DNA of 64,000 bases from Hevea brasiliensis (GCF_030052815.1 NC_079496.1:43797593-43861592); one strand, 5' to 3'; counted from the first letter of the stretch, positions 45,192 through 57,969 are shown. The notes: a model not told the origin generated them from the sequence alone. Translations and numbers: made by a program.

Positions 45192-45821
45192 GCGGATATC
45201 GCATATCTCGTTAGTTTGACTAGCGGTATCAATCCAATCCAGGTTTGGAACATCGATAGTCACAAGAATATCCTTAAGTACTTGAGAAGAACTAAGGATT
45301 TATTCTTGATTTATGGAGGTGGAGACTTGCAATTGGATGGTTATACTGATTCTGATTTCCAATCAGATATTGATGATAGAAAGTCTACCTCTAGATATGT
45401 GTTCATTTGTAATGGAGGTGCAGTCAATTGGAAGAGTTCCACACAGAGCACGACTGCAGATTCCACTACAGATCTCGAGTATATTCTCGCATCGATGTCG
45501 CAAAGGAAGTCGCTTTGGATAAAGAAGTTCGTGATGTAACTTACAGTAGTTCCTTCCATTGAGTCAGCGTTCCACTACATCGTGACAACAATGGAGCGAT
45601 CATCTGAGCTAAGGAACTAAGGTCTCACCCAAAATCCAAACACATAGAAAGGCACTACCACATTATCGGACATATAGTTGGGCAAAGGCGATATAGCCAT
45701 GCGAGAAATAACATCACTGAAAAATTCAGTGATCCATGCACTAAGCCTTTGTCACAAGCTCGCTTAGACCGACATCTTGAGAAGATGGGTCTAAGGTATT
45801 GTAATGAATGGCTCTAGTGCT
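45192..45821 (+). pseudogene. Copia C RNase H and tail
   Basis: Open frame 45216-45539 holds the RNase H: LKYLRRTKDLFLIYGG, GYTDSDFQSDIDDRKSTS, FICNGGAVNWKSSTQS and TDLEYILASMS. The usual TAEAEY-type block is altered (TTDLEYI). Related sequence continues beyond the stop at 45537-45539 with shifts (SKHIERHYH-like) to the PPT. Confidence 0.8.
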
Positions 45822-45831
45822 AGTGGGAGAT
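45822..45831 (+). promoter_or_regulatory. Polypurine tract of copia C
   Basis: AGTGGGAGAT immediately before the 3' LTR; the expected plus-strand primer site. Confidence 0.8.
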
Positions 45832-47933
45832 TGTTAGTAGTATGCCCTAGAGCAAATCATTTAGTATGTATCTTGTATATATTTTTATTAATAAAGGCAT
45901 TTCCACTTTTCCATTTACATAATATATTTATGTGTAATAGAAAAGGTCCATTGATATTTTGTTAGAAATATTATTCTTAAGTTGTTAAGAATATGAGTGA
46001 CAATATTTCTAGCACAAAGTATCATAAATAGGTTCACAATCGAGGATACTTCATAATAAGGACATGACTTATCCATAAAGATTGTATTCATGTTTGTTCA
46101 CAAGTTATTTATATGAGATATAAATAAGATGGAATGGTGAGTCTCATGACATATGACAAAAATGATATCCACTTATAAATGATAAGTAGGCAGAACCAGT
46201 GACACTTATGACAAGCACATGGAGTTTACTCTTGTTAATGTTTTGTCATAAATCATATCAGTGCATATAATCTTTAGACCTGAGATAGCACAGTTATCTT
46301 GTATATAGGTAGTTTGAGTTTGATACTACTTTCATACTTGTACTGTGTATGGGTATATGGGCATGTGTTGGCTCCTACTAGTTATATATGGAGGTAGGTG
46401 TTGATCAAGATGGAATCTGTTCCTCTAAGTAAATAGAGATAAAATCCTATGTTCATTTAATTGTTCTTGATGTTTCAAGTTCCTGCCAGACAGATAGATT
46501 TATTCAGAAAAGAGTTTCTGATGAGAAAATCTTTTTAATCAAGAACTGGAATTAAAAGAGAACATAATATTCATAGCAAATGGAGATTGACATAAACCAT
46601 GACTCCAGCTTGAGTTGGGATTTTGTAATAGAGAGATTCTAGTGCATGGTAACATATGATTATAGGTTCATTTAAGGTAAACCTTATTACTAATTGGGTG
46701 GCAATGGCATGCTATGCTAGGTGTTAACCATGGTCTATGAGGTTCATAAAATGATTTAGAGAAATCATTTATGGTAAGAAAGAGTTCTGAAGATATTAAG
46801 AGTTGATATCATGTCTCATTGCCAATTAGTGATGAGCCTAGTAAGTCACACACATACACAAGTTATCACCTAATTAAATATGATTTAATTAATTAATTAA
46901 AGAGTTTAATTGATTAATTAAATAGGTTTGGTTTGCAATTAAATTGCAAAGTCCCTAGCATGACTTGAAACCAAATATAGATTATTGGATGTGTAGTATA
47001 AATTAAATTTATGTTTAAAGTGTTTAAATATGAATTTAATTAATGAGAAATTAATTAATAGAGATTAATTAATTAATTTATATTTGATATAAATTAATTA
47101 GAAGAAGAAAAATAATTATTTTGGGTTGAGAACTCAAAATTAAGACACAAGGGGCATTTTGGTCATTTTGTGTGACACGTGGCACCATGAGATGGTGACA
47201 CATGGGATTACACATAAGCTTGCCAAATGTTTTTTAATCATGTAAGATGATTAAAATCAAGATTAAATATAGGTTTGACACTTGGCACAATGTGATTGGG
47301 TCACTTAAACCTAGAGCTAATTAAAGGGTGACATGTGGCAAGGGTTTAATGTGTTAACCTAGCTATTTAAGTGTTGTTATGAGAAAATAAAACACAACCA
47401 GCAGCCATACTCCTTTGTCACGCCACTTTGAGGGTTTTCATCTCTTCTTCTTCATCTCTTATCAATTCAAAGAGATTAGCCATCAATCTCTTGAATTAAG
47501 AACACTAGAAATTATTTCTAGTGTCCTGTTTACATCTTTAATCTCTTAAAAGGCAGAACTTGATTTTCTAATTAATAGAAAAAGCTTTAGAAGCTCTTCA
47601 AGGGCTGCCATAGGTGTTCTTGGTGTGGAAAAGCTAAAGGGACAACATCTGGTGTCCTGAAGACGAATCTCAAAGGCGCAGACACACTGCAGTGCATCAA
47701 GAGGTTAGTGTAATTGTTCTTGATTTAATCTAGGGTTCTAAAATTAATCTGATTAATTTTAAAATCTTAAATGGCAAATACAGATCCAAAAACATATTAA
47801 AAGAGTTTCAATATGTTGTTTATCATTGAAATCAAATAGATAAAAATAAATCTTGCATGATGCATGTGACCCTAGGTGAAAATTTTTGAATTCAATGGTA
47901 TAAACTTGTGTTTTTCACGCTTCTGTTCCTTCA
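45832..47933 (+). repeat. 3' LTR of copia C
   Basis: 2,102 bp with the same ends as the 5' LTR. It is uninterrupted and gives the pre-insertion sequence for solo LTR S (46127-46131). The TATA-like CTATTTAAG is at about 47362, and the GGGGCATTTTGGTCATTT motif at 47151. Confidence 0.95.
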
Positions 47934-49205
47934 GAGCCACCTCCACCTACTCCAGTCGCTTCGGGTACGAAAGGGGGTCCTACCCCAAGGACCCTCTCCC
48001 GCGGTGCTCAGGTGCTGATCCATTCCCTAGAGAAGAACTGAACTATTCGGGAGAATCCGGGTTTGGCTAAGGTTCTGGGGGCTTCTATCTGCCTTCGAGA
48101 GGATCGGGACAGGCTATCCTTGGACAATCTCAATGACATCCTAACTCGATCCATGAGCCTAAACATGGAGTGCTTGGTGAATCAGCACATCGTCCGAGTG
48201 AAGGCTCACCGCCTGGGTAAGGAGGTCGAGAAGATGGGTCATGAAGTGACTTCCCTCCGATCCCAACTCTCATCCGCTCAGAACTACATATCTGAAATTG
48301 AGGGGTGGATGAAGTTCTACGAAGATAAGCTAGCCGAGTAAGCTCATGTTCTGGCCAAGCGAACTCGTGTCCTTGAAGAAGTTCAGGCGCTCCGGACCGA
48401 TGAAGTTGCTCACCTCACTGAGGAGCTCAAAGCAAAAGAAGAAGAGATAGTGACAAGGGAGGCCGGTGCTTATGTGAATGCTCACAGGGATCTCCTGGCT
48501 GAGCTCAAGAAGTGGTACCCTGAGGAGGACTTCTCTTAGATGGTAGATCTGGCTCCCCAGGACGAGGGTGAGGATAGCGAGGAGGAGGCTGAGGGTGAGA
48601 GAGGAAGTGAGCAAAATGTAGATCAGGCTGGGGGTGATCGCCGAATGACTTGTACAAACTTTAATATGAAATGAAATTCCCTTTTTGTTCAGTGAATGGA
48701 TGTGATCGAAAAATCTCTAAATTACTTAAGCACTTGATTGTCTGAGCATATTAAAACAACTAAAGGTGATTATTAATCTAAGTGTAAGAGGTCGGAAAAC
48801 ACAATAAGCATGAGATCGGCAGGGAACCAACACTAAACGAGACTTGATTAAAATTGGAAATTTGGCTTGAGCACTTAAGATCGGGATCACCATTAAACCG
48901 GATTGGAACCTTAACTTGATTATTCCTAAACTTTTAAAATGAAGATCTAGTGCTAGTTCAGTTTCGTCTGACAAGAGAGATCGGGAATGTAATTGACTGT
49001 GCCGGAGATTTGACAATTGGTTTGAGAGATCGGCAAGGCTTTAAATGACATAGGGACTTAGTATTGATTTGATTCCTTTTGAGGAGAGATCGGAAATGTG
49101 ATTGTTCGGTAAAGAGAGATCGGAAATGTAATTGGCTAGCAAAGGGAGACTTAGTGCTGGGGATCAGTTTCGAAATTTATTGATTCTGGGGATCGGCCAA
49201 AATAT
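47934..49205 (+). pseudogene. Element D right segment: coiled-coil protein and 3' region
   Basis: Resumes the D frame after GAGCC with PPPTPVASGTKGGPTPRTLS, then a TGA at about 48041. The frame continues in an open piece from 48063 (LAKVLGASICLREDRDRLS), with a coiled coil (KEVEKMGHEVTSLRSQL, YISEIEGWMKFYEDKLAE) and more beyond a TAA at 48339 and a TAG at 48537 to an acidic tail (DEGEDSEEEAEGERGSE) ending near 48674. The stops fit TGG to TGA/TAG or CAA to TAA transitions. From 48675 to about 49205 no gene is seen; the phrase GAGATCGG recurs, typical of the D non-coding region. Confidence 0.6.
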
Positions 49206-49740
49206 GGTGTCGACATTGATGTATCGTAGTTTGGATTAGATAACTGAGTCAATGACTCTAGCTATCTTATAACTATAACCTCTCGATATTCTAACTTTAG
49301 AGTTTTAAATCCCTAAATAGGAATTTCAACTCATTTCCAATAATAAAATTCTGTCTTGGCATAATTATTCCAAAACAGATGCCGTTTGTGAGTATCCTTA
49401 TCTTAGTGCACTATTGGGTAGTACGTAGCTCTACACAATAATCTCAAGTCAGCATTGTAATCTGCAGCTTACACTACAAGCATCAAGAACATTGCATAGT
49501 TACTACGATACATTCCAGTAGTTCAAACTTTCCCACATTTTATTCTTTTCGAACTTACTAATATTTGAAACTTATTCTGATTACAATATCCTTTAACAAT
49601 TACTTGCAGTAATATTTTTGCCCTCATTCAGAGCAACTCTATTACTGTAACTTACTTTTAGGTCCTCTTGCCTACATTAAATAGGCTCACTAATTAGCTT
49701 TATAATTTATGGTGTGTTAGAAAATACCTTTTCCTAACAA
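49206..49740. other. Unassigned decayed stretch
   Basis: AT-rich sequence with no open frame, repeat or terminus that I can assign. It lies between the D 3' region and the protease relic of E; further decayed E pol sequence is the likeliest content. Confidence 0.4.
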
Positions 49741-49980
49741 ACTCTTCTAAAATTAATGTCAATCACACTTGTTGTCGTAGTTTATATCCTAAATGACTAG
49801 TTACTAATGCATCAAAATTTATTCCCATGCAAAGGAATAATAGCAAAACATATAAATTTATTCCCTAACACTAATATACAAATAAGTAGTGCTGGGATCA
49901 AATAATAACTAATTGTTTCTTCCAAAAATTAAGAACTTTCTAGCCACCATATCCGAAGTTTCTGTTCTTTCCCCCTGGTG
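49740..49980 (-). pseudogene. Element E protease relic
   Basis: Minus-strand residues such as RTETSDMVARKF followed, after a stop, by LLFDPSTTYLYIS correspond to the F stretch [12 protein letters not shown] and [15 protein letters not shown] similarity to F (about 59360-59410) continues to about 49770, then fades. The active-site glycine is changed (DPST for DPGST). Confidence 0.6.
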
Positions 49981-50027
49981 CCTAGAGTACACCCTAGCTG
50001 GTTCATTACTCTGTTCAGGTTGATTTA

Positions 50028-50604
50028 CTATGCTTGGATTACGAGGAATACCAACTCTATTTCTATCTCGACCTCTACTGACTGTCTGTGAACTTCAGAG
50101 AGCAGATCAAGGTTCTCTAGTGCAATCTCTAGCACAGTGTCCAACCTTTCCACAATTGTAGCAAGCTCCAGTTGCTTTATGACAAATGCCCCCATGTAGT
50201 TTGCCACAAGAGTTGCAGATGTAAGGAGGATATGAGCTTCTAGTTGTTCGATGACTGGACCTTGGTGGCTTCTGTTCTGATGATCTGCCTCTATCATATC
50301 CCTGAGCTCGGGGTTCTTCAAATTCTTTTCTCTTCCCTAAATTTCTACTTGAACTCTGACCCATAGTTTTCTCCCTCTTCTCTATTTCACACTGCCCTTA
50401 TAGGGGTTGGGTTTGTGCTTGAGCTTGAGCTAACAGAGTATCAGCCATTTGCTGAAAGAAAGTTGCTATTTGTTAGGCTATTTGTGCGGTAATTTGTATC
50501 GGTGGAACTGGTACAGTTGGGCCTTCAACACTCTGAGGAGCTGAGGCCTCCCCTTGTGCCTTAACTATAACTGGTTGTTCTACTGCTTTATCTCTCTTTT
50601 CCAT
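50028..50604 (-). pseudogene. Element E Gag with core deletion
   Basis: The start ATG at 50604 (MEKRDKAVEQ) aligns with the F gag start (MEEGDRSVEQ). After a Q-rich N-terminal region the sequence jumps at about 50395 directly to the region before the zinc knuckle (GQSSSRNLGKRKEFEE), so about 550 bases of the retrotransposon gag core present in F are missing. The double CCHC-type region survives: ICNSCGKLHGGICHK and ACYNCGKVGHCARDC. Here the second knuckle has its canonical cysteines. Confidence 0.75.
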
Positions 50605-50770
50605 TCTATTCACAAACTCTTCTTTTCCTGGGACAACCTACATAAGGAGATTTCTCTTCATTAGTTCATATTTATGATGTAAATGTACTATATGTATCAA
50701 ACATTTAAGCAGTTGTTATTATCGATAAAATATTTCAAATTCATAGTTCAAATTTCACTTTAAAACCATT

Positions 50771-50782
50771 GCTCTGATACCA
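50771..50782 (-). promoter_or_regulatory. Primer-binding site of E
   Basis: Minus-strand TGGTATCAGAGC, seven bases from the LTR end at 50790. Confidence 0.85.
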
Positions 50783-50789
50783 CTAAACA

Positions 50790-53700
50790 TGTCACACCCT
50801 ACTCCTTCGTAAGGCATAAAATGATCCCATAGTATACCTAATTACCGTACTTTGCCTACCGTAACCCATTAAATATACTACAAGGGATTTTAAAATAATT
50901 TCCGATCATTTTTATAATCGTGGAACGTTGAATATTTATTAAAAAGCCTTTATTTGAAATTTTGGTCATGGATCAAATCCTTCATTAAAATCTGGTGTTA
51001 CAATTTTTTTTTTCAAAATTTCAGCAGAGTGCTAGCTGTATTTTGAGAAAACAGTTCTTCAAAACCTGAAAAGAAACACACTCCCAATATTTTTACTCGA
51101 CCACAACTCCAATAAAATTCATTTCTCCACACAATTCAATCCCAACAATGAATAAATCATTTACAGCAATCAACTCAGCACATTTTTAAACCAACACTGA
51201 ACATCTCATTTTAGAAAAGGAAATAATTTATCATTTGCAAAATATAAAAGTTTAATTATTTACATCAATTATAAAACTCAAAAATAAATTTGAATATTAC
51301 AATAATTTGCATTTTAATTACATACCCAAAATAATATTACAAAAGTTCTTATACAACCGTTTGAACAATTTACATACATATAATTACATGCATACTTCAA
51401 AATCTAATGTACAAGGGTGTACTTCTAATATACCCGAAGCTAATCCCAATGAGTCTTCAAGGCGCAGCTATCAAATATCTCACTCGGCTGCTCTATCTTT
51501 ACTTTCACTAGCGACAGCATACAAAGCTATCGCTGAGTGGTGAACTCAGTGGTGCACAATTATAATTTAAAATATAATATACAATACATTACCAAAATTT
51601 TAGCAAAGAATTTGGAAATCTTGAAATTCAATCAAAATTCCGAGAATCAAAATATTCATTGCCAATAGAATAAATCATTTGTTAAAATGACTCTCCTCAA
51701 GAATTTTAATTTATCAAACCACAACTGAACATTTAAAGTAATTCCAGTAATTTATGGAAACAAATCTTAATTTCAATAAAATCAATTATGCATAAATCCC
51801 ATTTGAAATCACAATTATTACAATTCAAAACCCATTCTTTATCTCACTAACGATGCAAGACTAATCCTTAAGGGCCATCGTCGGGGCGATTCTAACTCCC
51901 TATGGTCGGTGAGATCGAATTGAGATTCTAACTCCTTATGGTCGGGGAGGTCGAATCATCGTGCACAGTACACACCAAAATAATGGAACTTCCAAAAGAG
52001 CCACTGAAAAACTTAGATCTAACCTCTAATAAGAGGAAAATCTAAGCCTGTGCACGTACCATCGTAATCAAAATAAAGCTAACTCCATTGTCTCCTTAAC
52101 AAATGAGAGAGACGGGTAATAACCTAGTCAAGCATCTATAGTGAGATATAAAACATATCATAAATCTCTTCGTCCTTTTTGTGCGCATAAATCATAATAC
52201 AATTCAATTCAAAGTCAATTCCAATATCCAATAATTTTTTTATGTTATTGGATATTGGAATTGATATGTTTAGTATAAACATATTTAATCATATTTAATC
52301 CATTTCCCATGTGCAATCATATTTAATTCAGAACATATTTAATCCATTTCCCATGTTAAGTATAAACCATTTTTCAAAATCAAATTTTCCCTGTAAACCA
52401 TGTAAATGTATTTCAATCAAAATTTGTCCAGAGCCAGTTTCATTCAATTCATAACAAAATAAAATCATAATTAATTTCATTTTCCAAAACTAAACTCATT
52501 CATACCATAACATATTTCAATAATCATTGAAATAAATTCAATAATTAGTATACATAATACATAAAGAAATTAAAATCATTTAATCAAATAAAATATGCAA
52601 AATATAATCAATTAAAAGCCAGTTATGCACAAACCTCTTTGTTGACTAATTTACTCCACCTTTCGTTTCTCCTTCGAAGATCCCTTTTTAACTGAAATAC
52701 ATAAATTTAAAGTGCTTCAGTATCCAATTTTAATACCTAAATTCCAACAATTTCTTTGCAGACTTATCCTACCTATTACAATTTATAATTTTGGGTCTTC
52801 CACATTTTTGTGTATAGTGGCACTATTCATAGCACTATTCAAGTCAAAATATTAACTTTTCCATACTTAATAGGTTTATTAATTCTAATTGCACCCATAT
52901 ACTACATTTTGGGTGTTAATTTTGTTGGCCTTGGTTGCCATTTCAATTTCTAATTTCTCTAGGTGCAAATCCAAAATTTCAATTATGGTTAACTGTTTTG
53001 TATTGTTCCATTAGTCTGATTATTGTGAGAATTTGGCTAAGTATCCTTCATCAAAGTTTTTTCTTATTGTCTTAGCTTTAATTCCCTTATTAAATCACTC
53101 CATTTGAAGTTTTTTAGCCCAAGATATGCCTATTTTTCTAAGGCTGGCTGGATTAGTTCAAACCCATAAATTCTGGGCAATTTCTGATTCTGGCAGTTTT
53201 GGTGACCCAACTTTAGGTGGCAATTCGACTTGGTTATGGGCAAAACTTGGGTTGGTGTTCTTCATTTAAGTTGTAGTACTATGTCATAGCTTTCTAATGG
53301 TTCAAAAATCAGGTCATTTGGACCTGTCTAGACCAAGTTATGGCCAAATGAACAAACACTGTTCATTTGTTCATTTTTGTACAGTGGCAGTGTGCTAATT
53401 TCGGGTTTTACCTAATTGTTCACTAACTTAGAGTCACTTTTAGGGCAGAATTTCTGACGAAAATTGTGGTATTATGTGTCTAATTTCATTTTCAATTGGC
53501 CTCACACCAATTGGGATGGCAGAATTATAGTTTTGGTCCCTTAAATGGACCTAGGTTAGGCTGTCCAGAATTGGACCCCTACCTATCCGAATTTGGTTTT
53601 ATTTCTCACCATTCAAACACATCCTAATTGGTCCCAATTGACTATTTGAGTCCCAATTGGGTCAATTTAGTTCAATTTCAAAAAGCCCTAATCTTTCCCC

Positions 53701-54078
53701 CAATTTTCAATGGTTATAACCCTAATTCTCAAATTCTAATTCATGCTACATACAATACATGTCAACCAAAGTGACCAATCATATACATACCAATATCTAA
53801 GCTTATATTCAAATTTTAATCTAACAAAATACATCAATTTTTCCTTCAAACTAGGATGGCCGAATTTGCTTCTTAACCTTTAGGCATGTTTTCTTTAATT
53901 TTTTCTTCATAATTTCAACTAACTTTAACTTGTTCTCATAAATCAAACAATTACTTTGAAATTAAATTAAACTTACCTCAATTGAAGCTTTTTCTAATTC
54001 CTTAATTCCTCACTTTTTCCTTCTTCTTCATTCTTCAATCTTAATCTTGAGGTTCAATTTGAAATTTATGCTATTTTT
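50790..54078 (-). repeat. 5' LTR of E, interrupted by F
   Basis: Begins on the plus strand with TGTCACACC at 50790 (LTR 3' end) and continues 3.3 kb without its TGTAACACC start. It is related to, but clearly diverged from, the F LTR (read in the opposite orientation) and resembles K. No coding frames. F starts at 54079 after a T run; its target duplication would be TTTTT. Confidence 0.8.
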
Positions 54079-57000
54079 TGTAACACCTCGTTTGCATAGC
54101 ACAGTAAATTTCATCATTAGGTGACCCGTGGTCCTGGACAGATTAAGAGATTAGAACCACACTTAAGACAACTAGATAAACCATAAACACAAATAATTAG
54201 TAATGTTCAATTAGTTAAGTATAAACAAGAAAAACAGAATAGAAGAAGTTAAATGAGCCGAGAGTCACAGCGATGGGTGACCTTCTCGGGAACGACTGCG
54301 AAGTCATTTTAAACTCAAATTTCGAACTGTAAAAAGTGATGCTGCGGTCCTTAGGACCCTTATGAACACAGTGGAAAAGAGAAAATCACGACAAAGAACT
54401 GTTAAGCCAGTCAAATAATTAGGTCAGGGAGCCGGAAGAAATATTGGATTATTTACAAACCGGAATGAACCGGCGAGGGGCAATTTGGTCATTTGACCCC
54501 GAGAGTTGACTCCTGACCTAACTGTCAAATAAAAACGGAGAAAAGAAAATTTCGGAATCGAGAATTAATTTAAAGAACTAATAGAAAAAAATAAATAGAA
54601 AAAAAAAAGAAAGAAGTTAGAAAAGTCAAAGGTGATGACATCATGAATGATGCCATAAAAGATTAATTAACTTATTTTATTAAATTGGGATTTTTGGTCT
54701 TCAAAAGGGGATAAGATTAAAGAAAATAAAACAAAAAAAAAAAGAAAAGTCTTCTTCTTCTCCCTTGTTTGCCTCCCCATCCCCTCCATAAGCTCCCATG
54801 AAAAATCTTTCCTTAAGCTTACATTAAGCTTAATTTTCTTTACCCAATCAACATAACTCCCACCTAAAAACTTGATTCTTGCATCTTGAAGAGTATAGAA
54901 AGGAAGAATAGAGGAAAGAAAAAGTGTGAAGTTGGAACAAAAAGTGAAGATCAAAGGCTTCACCTAAGGTTGGTATTCTAACCTTCAATTTCTATTTTAA
55001 GTTCATGCTTGTTACTTAAAATGAGCTTAGAATTCATTAAATGAAGTGAAAATATGGGGGAATGACTATTAGTGAATTTTCAGCCAGCCTAAGGGGGTAT
55101 GAATTGCATGAATTTAATGGGTTTGAATGAGTTTAGGAACTATACTTAGTTGAATGATCAGCATTAAAACCATTAAATGTAGTTAATTGCATGAAATGTA
55201 TGAGTTAGGGTTTGAATGCTAGGGTTGTGAACCAAATTTTGGAGAAATGTTTAAATGATGATTTTGGTCTATTGTGAGATGAAAAATGGTCAATAATGAC
55301 CAAAAGAGATGTGTGGAAATTGTGAAAATGAAAACCAAATTCGTAGGTCCAATGGTCATGCTGCTGGCAGCATGACCAAACCCACTTTGAAGAACCAAAA
55401 CTCAAATTTTACAAGTCCAATTGATATGCCACAAATTGGGGATGAAAATAGACATAAAAGAGCACAATTTTCATTAAGGAACCATGCCCAAAAACTGACC
55501 AAAACTGGGTGAACAAATTGACCAAAGTGAAATGAGAGCAGGCAGCCACTGCACCAAACTGACCAAATGAACAGTAACTGTTCATTTGGTCATAACTCAA
55601 GCTAGAAAGGTCAAATTGACCTGAAATTTTACCAGCAATTAGATAAGGTATAGATCTAAAACTGTTATGGAGAACACCACCCCAAATTATGCCATTAACC
55701 TATTCAAATTATTGAGCAAAGTTGAGTTACCAAACCTGCAACTTTGCAAAATTTCTATTGAGCAGTAATGTTTGAAGGGTTATAACTCTCTCTACAAAAC
55801 TCCGATTTAGGCGATTCTTGAACCGATGGAAACCTAAGACATAGTAGAACATTTCATATGAAGAAAGCTAGACCAAATTATGAACTTAACTTGATCAAAT
55901 TACTGACCAAATTTGGATCAAAATCTGCCAGAATCCAAAATCTCAGCATGAACAGTATACGTGAACAGTAATTTTATTTTGGCCATAACTTGAGCTACAA
56001 AACTCCAATTGAGGTGATCCAAAAATGAGAATACACTTAAGACAATAGGGAACATTTTCTATGAAGGAAGTTTTATCAAATTCCAACAGTAGATTGACCA
56101 ATGGAATAGTGCAACTTAGAACTCCAAAACCGAAAATTGGCAATTTTGCCAAAATGACCTAAGCTTTGAGAAAACGACCAAAACCAACAAGTTTAATGAC
56201 CAAAATGTGGTATGTGGGTGAAGTTAGAGTTCCCATACCTATTAAGCCTTAGAAAGTCAACTATTTGATGTGAATAGTGCAGTGAATAGTAACCCAAAAC
56301 ACAAAATTTCAAGAACGTCGAAATTAGCACGTTAGAGCTAGGTATAAGTGAAGTTAAATTTATTTTTGGATTTATGTTAAATTATGGTACTGAAACACTA
56401 TAAAATTGTGTGTTTTAGTGGAAAAGAATGCCGGGACAGAACCCGAGGAGTCGAGTTAAGGCCAAAAGGCGACTCATTTGAGGTTTGTGCACAACATCTC
56501 CATGCTTTAAAATTCATTGATAAAGTGAACGAAATATGTATTTTACTTGTGATTTGGAATTGTTGAAAGTTTAATTGTGACATTATTTATGATGTTTTGA
56601 TTAAACTGTGAAAGTTATTGTGTATATTTGAAATAGCAATGTTTAGCAAATTGTTAAGATAAGTTTTGAAACCACAGTGTCATGACCATATATTTGAACA
56701 CCTCACTAGCACGACTAGTGGGGGTAATTAGTTTCGAATTTTGATTCCTTCTCTGGAGAAGTGTTGAGGTGTGCCAGTAGAAGAGGATGTGAATGGATAT
56801 CCATATATTTGAGCTAGCTAGCCTTGTGATATGATTTCTCTTTAGCCTCTGGCTATTGAGATTCTATTTGTTTCGAACGGCATGATCTAACTGTGGGTTT
56901 TATGAAATGTGTTTTGATACTTTGAAATGAACTTGGTTTGCATTAAAATCTCATAATTCATGTTTTGTGTTTAATGCTCATGTTTAGTCAAATTTTTGAA

Positions 57001-57781
57001 TAAATGTGATTTAAGTTTTGCATAAAGATTATTTTAGTATATTGTGCACCACTGAGTCCTAGTACTCAGCGATAGCTTCTATTGCTGTCACAGATATAGA
57101 GACTAGAGGAGCAGCAGACTGAGGTGTGAGGAGCTATCAGCTTGAAGTCACCGGGTATAATTTATACCCTGATTGTAAATATTTATTTTGATGTATGTAA
57201 TGCACAGAAATATATGGACATGTTAAAATGGGTCTTGAGTAGCTTGTACAAAATCTGTATAAAATCCGTAATAAATTTTAGTTTGGATTTTCTTAATGTA
57301 AATTTTTGTATGATGTATATATAAATTGTTTATCCTTAAAGAAATATCAATGTATGAAATTGATTGACTGTACCTTGAGGATTATTGAATTTTGAACTTG
57401 AGAAATTGATTGAAATGATTGTGGAATTGTTGAAATTGATAGAGTTTGATTGTGAAATTGAAGTTGTGGTTGAGAAAATTTTTTAGAAGTGCTTTTTACA
57501 GGTATTTGAAGAACGGTTTTCTCAAAATACAGAGGAAACTCTGTCAAATTTTTTATAAAATTTACGTAAAAATAAAATGGGCCAAAAATATTAACTAGTT
57601 TTAATTTTAACTAAATTTGGTTAACTACTTATTAGAAAATGCTCACCACTTGTCAAAAATAAGAAAATTATTTTAAAATCTCTTGTAGGGTACTTATTGA
57701 GTTATCGGTAGGTGAAGTTCAGTAGTTCATTAGGTATTCTACGGGATCATGTTATGCCTTACAGAGGGGTAAGGTGTGACA
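54079..57781 (+). repeat. 5' LTR of F
   Basis: 3,703 bp from TGTAACACCTC to GTGTGACA. The GGGGCAATTTGGTCATTT motif occurs at 54477. Its first 80 bp differ strongly from the 3' LTR (see findings). No LTR gene is supported, although short open frames occur. Confidence 0.95.
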
Positions 57782-57789
57782 TGTTTTAG

Positions 57790-57801
57790 TGGTATCAGAG
57801 C
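57790..57801 (+). promoter_or_regulatory. Primer-binding site of F
   Basis: TGGTATCAGAGC, eight bases after the LTR end. Confidence 0.9.
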
Positions 57802-57969
57802 AAATTTTTGAAGTATGTTTTAACTTGTGAATTTGTATTTTTCCTTGTTAAGTACAACTGCTCAATGCCCATAATTGTTACATACAGTGCATTACATCAT
57901 AAATATGAACTAATGGAGGGAATTCTCCTTGTGTTACTTGTTTAGGAGAAACCCTAACTTCAACCTGAA

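Larger units (their letters stand above)
24240..47933 (+). mobile_element. Ty1/copia element C with two nested insertions
   Basis: A complete copia element by its ends: 5' LTR from 24240, PBS, gag, zinc-knuckle remnant, integrase, RT, RNase H, PPT and 3' LTR to 47933. It is flanked by GAGCC (24235-24239 and 47934-47938). Without the solo LTR S (24542-27660) and element H (32384-43392), it is about 9.6 kb. Frames are broken by stops and single-base deletions, and the aspartic protease is missing, so it is non-autonomous. LTRs differ by roughly 2% by eye, which makes it older than H. Confidence 0.95.
49740..54078 (-). mobile_element. Degraded chromovirus E (minus), split by F
   Basis: A related Tekay-like element whose 5' LTR (50790-54078), PBS, internally deleted gag and a protease relic are visible on the minus strand. 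It has no recognisable RT. F inserted into the LTR at 54078, so the rest of this LTR lies right of the window. Confidence 0.75.

Noticed and set aside
48675..49205. Possible host promoter or gene right of D
   Set aside because: The recurring GAGATCGG phrases match D-type non-coding sequence and no open frame is supported.
57790..57801. Possible tRNA gene fragments at the TGGTATCAGAGC sites
   Set aside because: They are primer-binding sites next to LTR ends; no cloverleaf surrounds them.
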